Shown here one piece after another: positions 1 through 9,344 of a DNA stretch of 64,000 nucleotides; positions within the stretch are counted from its first letter, which is position 1; each line of letters starts with the position of its first letter. The translations under genes were made by a program, and so were the position numbers. Source of the stretch: Blastomyces gilchristii SLH14081 (lineage: Eukaryota; Ascomycota; Eurotiomycetes; Onygenales; Ajellomycetaceae); NCBI RefSeq assembly GCF_000003855.2, contig NW_003101634.1:4771-68770 (forward strand), in the 5' to 3' direction. Below the pieces are notes generated by a model. That model made no database searches and was not told the DNA's origin. It saw only the letters and a program-made list of their open reading frames with translations.

Positions 1-257
1 ATAATAATAATTTTCTTTTGTCATAATATTATCAAATGATTTCAAAGTATTAGAAGATGTTAAAATACTGTAATTTGTAAATAGTTTTTATATTCTGAGC
101 TGAAATTTTCTGATTTTATATATCTGAAATTGATAAATGTATAATAGTTGACTTTATAGATATAGAAAAAACTCTAAGAACTAAAAGTTCTTAGATAGAT
201 ATTATAGTCTCTGACTGCATACATTTATAATTAAAGAATAATAATAATAATAATAAT
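1..257 (+). mobile_element. 3' end of a LINE (copy A), mutated
   Basis: This stretch matches the reverse complement of about 9345-9600, the 3' end of the better preserved LINE in this window. Almost every difference is a C/T or G/A transition. It contains the same hairpin (173-195) and ends in the same (TAA)n tail (about 234-257). Only the 3' untranslated part is inside the window; the rest lies off the left edge. The match is seen directly; the LINE label follows from copy B, which has reverse transcriptase. Confidence 0.8.
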
Positions 258-649
258 TTATTGAATATGTGATATCTGCAGAATCAGATTCAGAAGAAGT
301 GTAATTGTATAAATATCTTATATATCTAAGATATCAGAACTCTTAGATCTTTTACTGATATTTTCTTTATAAAATTTTATTCTCTTTATAACATCTTATT
401 ACAGAGTCAGAGTGACTGATGAGTAAGCTTCTATCTAGAGACTTAGTATCTACTTAACTGATTATTTATTTCTCTTATTTCTTATACATTATTATATGTT
501 TAAATATTTTTTCAATGAATAATCATTTCTAATGAGAAGACAATGAATGTTTTTCAAGTGTAAGAGACCTTCACTGAATAGATCAGTATTAATATATAGA
601 TCTTATATAATAAAAGTGAAAAACATTACAGAAGAATAAAAAGAGAAAG
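258..649. other. AT-rich flank of the Gypsy element
   Basis: No open frame, RNA or further repeat can be supported here. The last five bases (645-649, GAAAG) are the left target-site duplication of the Gypsy element that follows. The base composition matches the mutated repeats around it, so it is probably also decayed transposon sequence. Confidence 0.5.
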
Positions 650-907
650 TGTAAGAAATTCTGCTTCTCACAGATTCTTTACTTCTATTCCTATCTCTCA
701 TGTAACTAATAGGGTTAGCAGCCCTTGATTACACACAACTATATAGACTGAAGTTCATGACTACTATTTATAACTCAGCTTGAATGCTATTATACATTTG
801 ACCTCTATATTTTATCTTTCTACTGTGAATACTTCTAGTAGTTAATAGTACATATCACATCAAGCTGTAAACATCTGAATAATCATCTATAAGTACTTAT
901 TCTTACA
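650..907 (+). repeat. 5' LTR of Gypsy-1
   Basis: 258 bp with the terminal inverted repeat TGTAAGAA/TTCTTACA. It pairs with the LTR at 8431-8688, which has the same length and differs from it only by C/T and G/A changes. Where the two disagree in C runs, each copy has lost different Cs, so neither keeps a CC. Confidence 0.9.
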
Positions 908-1297
908 TTTCAAGCTCTGTCAGTTAGCAACTGTCTATTATAACTGAAAGAACTAGAAACTTGTATACTTCAATCTCTGCAAACTCTGCTACAGACACTC
1001 AGAAGTAGTCATCTGAATTATAAATAACTCTTATAAAAGAAGTCTTAGAGAACTTATCAATCACTTACAGAATATCATTCTCTATATCTGTAACAGAGAA
1101 ATTCTCTGAGGTTATAAATAAATCAATCTCAGTGAAGAACATTCTTGAGTATCTCTTACAGAATTAAGCTATTTTTCTATAAGAAATACTTACTGTTTAT
1201 AAACACTCTTAAACTGAGTCTCTAGACATAATCTTCAGAGACAACTGTGAATTGAAAAGAAACTTTCTTAAGCTGTAATCACTTAAGATCTTCTATT

Positions 1298-1670
1298 GCC
1301 CCGGTGGCTGAATAGTTAATGCGGCCACTCAGTAGCACCTTGACATGGGAAACCAAGGCGCGTGGGTTCGAAACCCGCAGGAATACATTAAATTCAGAAC
1401 TCAAGCACCTCAGGTTTCTAATAAATACAGAGGTGTGTAAATTGCTTCAATAAATCACTCTATGTTTTGAAGCTGAGAAGTTATTATCACATGTATTTAA
1501 TTATCACTTCTTTGTATTTTCCTATGTTCTTGTTATCTTGACATGATCTCAACACCTGTATTTCCTTCTGTATAATCAACACTTAACCTGTATTTAACAT
1601 CACGCAAGGACTCATCATAAGCTCCGCTTGTATATGAGTATAATGAAAGATTAATAATAATAATAATAAT
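1298..1670 (+). mobile_element. tRNA-derived SINE, copy 1
   Basis: A 373-bp SINE flanked by a perfect 13-bp duplication AAGATCTTCTATT (1285-1297 and 1671-1683). The head resembles a long-variable-arm (Ser/Leu-type) tRNA: a box A-like segment near 1305-1325 and a box B-like GGTTCGAAACC near 1367-1377, consistent with RNA polymerase III transcription. A conserved unrelated body follows, and the element ends in (TAA)n at about 1651-1670. It sits in the gag-side part of Gypsy-1. Several positions are mutated compared with the copy at 5451. Confidence 0.9.
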
Positions 1671-3145
1671 AAGATCTTCTATTAAATCACAATCTATAAA
1701 AGCTTTTATAAGTTTGTATTTGAAATTGACTCACAAGCTCAGCTGTATAGTATAAAAGATGAAGAAGCTGTTATCTATATAATAACAGATCTCTACTACA
1801 CTGAAGCTAAGAACTGACTGAATTATTTAAAGAATAATTATAAGAGATCTCACTGATCTGTTCTTAAAATCTATCTAGAGAATAAGTTGAGAAACTTTAC
1901 AAGCTGAACAGAGAACATCTGAGCTGTGATTATCAATATTAGAAAAAGAGGTGAGAAATCTGATAAAAACTACTTACAGTGCTTTATGAAATTATAGTAT
2001 GAATTAAGATCTGTGAAAACAGAGTTCTGAAACAAGATCTGAATGATGATATTTATAAAAAGACTGAATAAAGATATGCAGAACAAGCTTATAAGTAAGA
2101 CTTTAAGTTCTTAACTCTGAAGAAACTGATAACTCTTATTTATCACTTATAAATCACTGTAAGAGTTATAGATCTATAGAAAGTGAATCACTGATCAGCT
2201 CTGTAAGAGTCAGAATAATAGAGAATAGATTTACTGAGAAAAGATGATAAAATACAGAGAGATTTATATCTGACTGCTAAGTAGAGAGAGAGAGCTTTAT
2301 AAGCTTCTATAAACAGAGTGTATAATAGAGAGATTAAGAAAAAGAGTCTCTGCTTTATCTATTCTAAATCAGAATATCTTCATACAAACTGTTCAGATAA
2401 ATTAAAATAGAAATTTAAGAAGTCACAGACAGAGTCAGTAACAGTCTTCTTAAGAGTCTTAAAGCTGACACCTGAATCTATTACTCTCTTAATGAAAATG
2501 TATACTTATAAGAAGAGATCACATCACAGTACTGCTGTCTCACAAGTATGAAAAGTATTGATGAACTCAGAGTCTCAGATCACTGTAGTGTTTTTAAAAC
2601 TCACAGAGTGAATGAGCTGAATAATGAAAATCAGAAATCTGCTCTTATAATAAGCAGAATATGAGAACTCAGATCTGAGAACTGAGAGACTTATAAGAGT
2701 TATCTTTGAATTATAAGATCTCTCTGAAATCTGAAGAAGATTTGTAGAAACTGTGATTATCACAGACATCATAGATAACATGTACTTAAGACTTATATAA
2801 CTTTAAAGATATAATTCACACATAGCTGTCTGTAAGTCAGGTTTATACTTTCAATCAGTGTTAACAGACTTACTTATAAAGATAGAATCAGTTAATACTA
2901 CAGAGTTAATTAGAGAAGATAAGCTCATCTATATAATAACTTTATAAATGTCTGAGAACTTTGCAGTTATGAAAACTGAGCTTCAGATATCAGAGAAATA
3001 TCAAGATCTTATAGAGATATTCAGTTCAGTTAAGACAGCTGAGCTTTTATCTCACTATAAGAAGAATCTAGTAATAAATTTAATAGAAGAGTAGAAATTC
3101 TTCTGAGAATTAATCTATAAGCTCTCTCATCATGAGACAGAGATC

Positions 3146-4100
3146 TTGCAGACTTATATAAAGAAGAATCTGAAGAATAACTTTATTCACTCTTCACAGG
3201 CCTCTGTGAGAGCCTCTGTGATATTTATAAAGAAGAAGAATAAAGATCTCAGATTATATATAAACTACTGTAATCTGAACTTTAAGATAATAAAGAGTTA
3301 TTATTCTCTATCTCTAATTAAAAATGTGATCAACTATCTTATGAAAGCTGTTATATTCACACAACTGAATATAATTAATATATATACATAACTGTAAATA
3401 CAGTCTGAGAATGAATAAAAGACTGTCTTTAAAATCACACTGAAATTATTTGAATATCTAGTAATGTCTTTTGATTTGATTAATACTCTCACAGTATTTC
3501 AGTCTTTTATCAATAAAATACTTTATACATATCTGAATATCTTTATAATAATATATCTGAATGATGTGATGATATACTTTATAAAGAAGAAAGAACACAC
3601 TGAGTATATATAAACTGTATTAAAGATCTTAGATAAGATAGAACTGTATATTAAGCTTATAAAGTACAACTTCAGTACTCATTGAATTAATTTTCTAGAA
3701 TATGTAATTATTATAAATGATATTTAGATGAAATCTTTGCAGATTGAGACTATTCTATTATAACTGAAACTAACTAGTATTTATAAGATTCAGATCTTTC
3801 TGAGCTTTGTGAATTTCTATAGATAGTTTATCTTTATATTTATAAGAATCTTCTTGACTCTTACAGACATGCTGAAGAATGAAAATAAAAAGAAGTCATT
3901 CTGTAAATAAAGAATGAAAAGATTATTAAGAAGAGAGAACTGTGAGAACTTTCTTATTTTAGAAGCTCACAGAGTCTTCATAAGATTGAAACAGATATTC
4001 ACAGACACAGTAATACTGTTTCACTTTGATTTCTTACTCTTAATCAGATTAAAGACAGATGTTTTCTTCTTTACAATTTCAGAAATAGTCTTATAACTAC
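3146..4100 (+). pseudogene. Gypsy reverse transcriptase/RNase H remnant
   Basis: The plus-strand translation follows the Ty3/Gypsy reverse transcriptase order: a YIxKNL-like start, a VxFIKKKNKDLRLYINY segment (the family has DYR), then FTQLNI, LVMSFDLIN (family MPFGLTN) and a catalytic box reading YLND near 3554-3565 instead of YLDD. The RNase H start follows at 3914-4096. Frames are interrupted by stops, mostly where Trp or Gln would be expected. This is a dead pol gene from Gypsy-1; nothing indicates host use. Confidence 0.8.
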
Positions 4101-4879
4101 AGTTAAATGAGAACTAGATTTTAATAGTCTTTTTCTTATAAAAGATATAATCTGTGAAGATTAACTATAATATTCATAATCAGAAGCTTCTTATAATAGT
4201 GAAATTCTTTCATCACTAGTATTACTACTTTGAGAGTCTTATAATAGTGATTACTATTAGAACTAATTATAACAGCTTATAATAGTTTACTTTAATTAAG
4301 AAACTCTCACAGTAGCAGATTTACTGAGCTCAGAGACTGAGTGAATTCTGATTTAAAATAGAGTATATCAAGAGAACTAAGAACTCAGTGAATGAATTCT
4401 CTCACAGATCTGACTATGTTAAGAAGACTAGAATAACAGATATAAAGAGATTAGAGAAGACAGAAAAGCTTCACAGAATGCTTAAACTGAGTGTTATAAA
4501 GAGATTAACTGAAAAGTCTCTCAATTCTCTATAAGAAAAGAGAAAAAAGAGAGAAAAGAAGTCTGTATAACTACTCTCTATAATACTGAGAGTTAACACT
4601 CTGAGAATCTCTGTAAGAATTCTTGAAGAGAGTATCTATAATCTGAAGAGTTTGTAGACTTTAAGAAGTATTATAGAAGATCTGATAAAAGAGAAAACAG
4701 AGTATAAGTCTTTATAAGATCTTCTATTCAGATTGTCTGAACTGTAACTAAAGAATAAATATACTCAGTATATTCAGAAACTGCTTATAACAGAAACTAA
4801 TTCTGCAGAAATAAAGAATTGAAGAGACTTAAATAATCTCTTATAAAGAGAGAACTGAATTTATATACTTATAAATAAG

Positions 4880-5803
4880 TTTCTATATATAGAACTTATT
4901 AAAAGATATTATAACTCTTCTCTAACAGATCATTTTATAGATACTAGAACTTATAAGTTACTTATAAGAAAACACTTCTGACTGAAGATACAAGAACTTA
5001 TAAAGAAGATAGTAAATTCTTATACTATTTATCAGAATTCATAGATAGTGTGATTCAGATTATATAAAGAACTTACTTTTCTACTTATTCTATAAGAATC
5101 TTGAGAATAGCTAGAAATTAATGCTCTTATGAGTCTCTTTAAAAGTAAGAATATATATAATACCTGTTTTAACAGTGTGCTAATAATAGTAGATTGCTTT
5201 ATCAAGATAGCACACTTTATACTCATCTGTAAGAACTTAAAGTTAAAGAATTTAACTTATATCTTTATCTGTGATGTAATCTGATTATATAAGTTATCTG
5301 CAAATATTATCTTAGATAGAGAATTAATCTTTATAAAGAAGTTCTGATCTGATCTGATAATTATACTCAAGATCTTATAAGATCTAAGCACGGCTTTTCA
5401 TCAATAGACAGATAATCAGATAGAATATCTGATAAGTATATTAAAACAGTTGCCCCAGTGGCCGAATGGTTAATACGGCCACCCGGTAGCGCCTTGGCGT
5501 GGGAAACCAAGACATGTGGGTTCAAAACCCGCAGGGAATACATTAAATCCGGAACTCAAGCACCTCAGGTTTCTAATAAATACAGAGGTGTACAAATTGC
5601 TTCAATAAATCGCTCTATGTTTCTGGGCTGGGAAGTTATTATCACATGTATCTAATTGTCACTTCTTTGTATTTTTCTATGTTCTTGTTATCTTGACATG
5701 ATCTCAACATCTGTATTTCCTCCTGTATAATCAACACTTGACCTGTATTTAACATCACGCAAGAACTCATCATAAGCTTCACTTGCATATGAGTATAATG
5801 AAA

Positions 5804-5835
<32 letters not shown>

Positions 5836-6540
5836 TTAAAACAGTATCTGCAGTGTTTTATCAATTATAATCAGAATAACTGAGTGTATTGATTATTACT
5901 TACAGAGTTTATATATAATAACTTAAAGCATGTCAGTACAGATAAAATTCTCTTTGAGATACTTATTAAGACTTACTTATAAATAATCTTAATGAATCTG
6001 TAAGAGTATACTATAGAGTGTGATAATATCTGTGAACAGACTGAGAGAATTCAGAATATTTGAAAAAAAGCTTACAAATTCTTGAGAAAGGCTTAAGAGT
6101 ATCAGAAGAGATACTATAACTTCAAGTATATTATAAAGAGTTTTAAGAAAGATGATAGAGTCTGACTAAGTCTAGAAAATATTATTATATAAAGATTTAG
6201 TAAGAAGCTGAATCTCTTACAGACAGAGTCTTATAAGATTATAAAGAAAGTTAACTCACAGTTCTACAGATTAAAACTGTTATCTGAGTTATAAATATAT
6301 AATATTTTTGAATATCTCTTTACTCTGTGAATATAAGAAATTCTTAGAAGAGAACTCTATGACTCATCACTCTGTTTACAAAGTACTAGAGAGTGAAAGA
6401 GAATATTAGATTAAAGAAATTATTGACTCAGAGAAATGAGATTATAAGCTCTGATTCAAGATTCAGTGATAAGAGTATTCTGATAAGATGAATAAGTTTA
6501 CTTAAGAATTATCTGAGTAGATAAGACATCTGTAGAAGCT
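4880..6540 (+). pseudogene. Gypsy integrase and chromodomain remnant, split by a SINE
   Basis: Around 5390-5450 the plus strand reads STAFHQ followed by TDNQIEYLI, the integrase motif usually written STAFHPQTDGQTE. The frame is then cut by the SINE at 5451-5832 and resumes at 5846 (the segment with WVE and EFxYN in the family). Near 6150-6250 a VWLS...KKLN segment matches the integrase C-terminus. Near 6395-6500 a segment with IIDSE and YKL spacing and Trp codons turned to stops resembles a chromodomain. This places the element among chromoviruses. Confidence 0.7.
5451..5832 (+). mobile_element. tRNA-derived SINE, copy 2 (well preserved)
   Basis: A 382-bp SINE flanked by a perfect 13-bp duplication ATATTAAAACAGT (5438-5450 and 5833-5845). 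Box A-like TGGCCGAATGGTTAATACGG lies at 5459-5478 and box B-like GTGGGTTCAAAACCCGC at 5516-5532. It ends in a long (TAA)n. It still holds many CC, GG and CG dinucleotides, unlike the integrase remnant it interrupts, so it inserted after that gene was already mutated. Confidence 0.92.
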
Positions 6541-8430
6541 GAGATATAACTTTTATACTATAAATTCTGATAAGTGAGAATGATATAATCTTCACTAAGA
6601 ATCTGATTGTGATAAAGATATTAATACTGTTATTTATAAATCTCAGTCTATAAAGATGATGAGTTTCTACTGAGATAAACAGTCTGCAGTGTATACAAGA
6701 GAAGAAGAAATCATATTATTATTAAAGTTAAAAATAAAGAGAAAATAAAAACAGAACTGTGAACATAATTTAGAGACTAATAAAGAAAAAATAAAGAAAA
6801 TTCATACTTATATTCTCATCATCTATAATACTTAACTCTCTCATAACTATCAATTTCTCTTTTCAAAGAAGCAGAGAGTATCATATCTGTAGTACAGATA
6901 ATTATTGCATTTGATACAAAGACTGTCAGAAATACACAGACTTTAAAGAAGCTGAATACTAGAGTATATACAGTTGCAGCAGAATCTTGAGAGCTGATTA
7001 TCTATGTATATAATCAGATATCTCTTATAAAGCTGTGTCTGCTTTCTCAGTTATACTGAAGTATTCAGTCTGAAAATAATTGAGATACAGAGAGAGAGCT
7101 CATCTACTCAGATCAACTCTTATTATGAATTCATGATATTTGTATTATTTTAATTATCTGAATTTTACAGGTATCTGAGAACTTATCTCTTATTAACAAT
7201 GAAATTGTGAAAATGTGCTGCAGTGTGAGAACTATTGATAGAAAACCTAGATATACTTACATATATCTGATCAGAGATTGTGTGGGAGTAGAAGAGAGAT
7301 AATTATAGATCTGTGAGACTGCAGAGAGCACTGACAGCACTGAAAGCTTTGCAGAAACTGTCAGCTAGAATCTGTAAGAAATTACTTATAAGAAGACTTA
7401 TAGCAAAGAATAGAACTGTACTACATAAAGTCAGAAACTGATCTGAGAGAGATACAGAGTTAATCACTGATCTGAAGATTTTATATAATGACAGAGCTGA
7501 AGAGAATAAAGATACTGTTATGAGAGATAATATTTCTACTTCATCAGTCAGTAAAAAGCAATCAGAGAAGTTATAAGAATACTTATAAAAAGCTCAGCAG
7601 TAGTCAGATATTATTTATAAAGATATTGAAATTAAAAAATTTTTTATTCTTAAGAAGTTCTTGAATTAATATATAAACATTGTTAGAAATACTTTCTCTC
7701 TATTATCTAAGTAAAAACACTTCACAGATGAATAAGAATACTCATAGTTTATAGAAATAAGAGCTGTTATAGAAAAAGAAAAAAGAAGATGAGATTCTAC
7801 AGACAGATCTGAGATATTTATACTACTTTAGAGAGATTTATTTATACTATGAGTGATTCTGTGAAACAGTCAGATTACTCTAGTAAATAAAGAGTAATTA
7901 TGAATTACAGATCTAAATCTTTCTATATAACTATAAAGAGTGATTGCAGACTGTGAATATCTTAATTTTACAATTCTACAGAGTTAATAAAAGAATGAAA
8001 AATTCCTTATAATTCTATAGTATCAAAGAATGATGATTCATGAGAATGAGTGAAAGATTAACTCACAAATACTTCTCTTTAATAAGAATAATCTCACAGA
8101 AAGTAATTTATCTGTAGAATGAATCTATGTAATGATTATATAAGAATCTCACAGAAATAATTAAGAGTTAACTGAAACTCTTCTGTATGAAAGATATAAG
8201 ATGAATCTGTATAATAGTCAGAGAAAGATCTGCAGGTTATAAAGAATGTCACAGAATAAGAAACTGAGTGACAGACTCTTTTCTCTTCATGATAACAAGG
8301 AATTTTTTCTCACTGAGTTTTTTTATAGATGTGAAGAGTTTTTAGTAAGTATCACTGCAGTGCTGAGCCTGATTCTATAAAATCACTCAGTGAAAGACTT
8401 CACAGATGAAGTCTTAGAGAGGAAGAGATA
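6541..8430. other. Unassigned 3' region of Gypsy-1
   Basis: About 1.9 kb between the chromodomain-like remnant and the 3' LTR. No frame longer than about 60 codons survives on either strand and I recognise no domain. The same sequence, further mutated, recurs in the second Gypsy copy (9244-9332 plus 13408-15023), so it is a genuine part of the element and not a separate insertion. Confidence 0.6.
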
Positions 8431-8688
8431 TGTAAGAAATCTCACTTCTTACAGATTCTTTATCTCTATTTCTATCTCTTATATAATCAATAGAGTTAGC
8501 AGCTCTTGACTATACACAACTATATAGACTGAAGTTTGTGACTACTATTTATAACTCAGCTTGAATACTATTATACATTTGATCTCTACATTTTATCTTT
8601 CTATTATGAATACTTCTAGTAGTTAACAGTATATATCACGCCAAGCTGTAAACATCTGAATAATCACCTGCGAGTACTTATTCTTACA
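8431..8688 (+). repeat. 3' LTR of Gypsy-1
   Basis: 258 bp, same ends as the 5' LTR, followed directly by the right copy of the GAAAG duplication at 8689-8693. Confidence 0.9.
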
Positions 8689-8874
8689 GAAAGTGTGAGA
8701 ATCAGTAATCAGAGTGAATATTTATACACATATATAATAAAGCTTCAGAGTGAAAGAATTGAAATTTCATAAGTTCTTCAACTGAGAATCAGCGACTGAG
8801 AATTGAGGCTTTCAGCAGAAATCTATGAAGTGTAATGAAATAGTTTATATAATTGATTAGATGCAGCCTGTCAC
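8689..8874. other. Short AT-rich spacer
   Basis: Starts with the right GAAAG duplication of Gypsy-1. No gene or repeat boundary can be recognised in the rest; composition is that of mutated repeat DNA. Confidence 0.4.
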
Positions 8875-9008
8875 ACTCAGCTTGAATACTATTATATATT
8901 AACTTCTACATTTTATCTTTTTATTATGAATACTTCTAGTAGCTATTAGTATATATCATATCAAGCTGTAAACACTTAAATAATTATCTGTGAGTACTTA
9001 TTCTTATA
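8875..9008 (+). repeat. Gypsy LTR fragment
   Basis: Matches the last 134 bp or so of the 258-bp Gypsy LTR, ending at TTCTTATA (TTCTTACA in intact copies). The 5' half is missing. It directly abuts a truncated SINE. Confidence 0.75.
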
Positions 9009-9243
9009 AAATTACTTTAATAAATTACTCTATGTTTCTGAAATAAGAAGTTATTATTACATGTATTTAATTATCACTTCTTTGTATTTTTTATGTTCTT
9101 GTTATCTTGATATAATCTTAATATCTGTATTTTCTTATGTATAATCAACACTTAATCTGTATTTAACATTATATAAGAACTCATTATAAGCTCCGCTTGT
9201 ATATAAGTATAATGAAAGAATAATAATAATAAATAATAATAAG
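9009..9243 (+). mobile_element. SINE, copy 5, 5'-truncated and mutated
   Basis: Begins inside the SINE body (the AAATT-CTT-AATAAAT segment) and runs to the (TAA)n tail at about 9220-9243. The tRNA-like head is absent. 5' truncation is the usual outcome of target-primed reverse transcription. All differences from copies 1 and 2 look like C/T or G/A transitions. Confidence 0.75.
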
Positions 9244-9344
9244 AATTATTAATAGATAATCTAGATATATTTACATATATCTAATCAGAGATTGTATAAG
9301 TAAAAAGAAGATAATTATAGATTTACAGAGCTGTAAAAAGTACT

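Larger units (their letters stand above)
650..8688 (+). mobile_element. Complete but dead Ty3/Gypsy chromovirus (Gypsy-1)
   Basis: The element has two 258-bp LTRs (650-907 and 8431-8688), each starting TGTAAGAA and ending TTCTTACA, and is flanked by a perfect 5-bp duplication GAAAG (645-649 and 8689-8693). The LTRs differ only by transitions. In between, on the plus strand, are remnants of Gypsy reverse transcriptase, RNase H, integrase and a chromodomain-like segment, all riddled with stops, many at positions where Trp is expected. Two SINEs (1298-1670 and 5451-5832) are inserted in it. Without them it is about 7.3 kb. About 1.9 kb between the chromodomain and the 3' LTR has no recognised content. 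It cannot code for anything functional. Confidence 0.9.

Noticed and set aside
1298..1380. A functional tRNA-Ser/Leu gene, with further ones at 5452, 19097 and 19822
   Set aside because: Box A- and box B-like sequences are present, but the acceptor stem does not close and each copy continues into the same body and TAA tail between target-site duplications. They are SINE heads.
5458..5655. Open frame of 65 codons starting MAEWLIRPPGSAL
   Set aside because: It lies wholly inside the SINE; the translation is that of the tRNA-like head.
650..8688. Classical RIP (CpA to TpA) as the explanation of the repeat decay
   Set aside because: CA and TG remain frequent while CC, GG and CG are nearly gone; the pattern is RIP-like in being transition-only, but the context differs. 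Counting is needed before naming the process.
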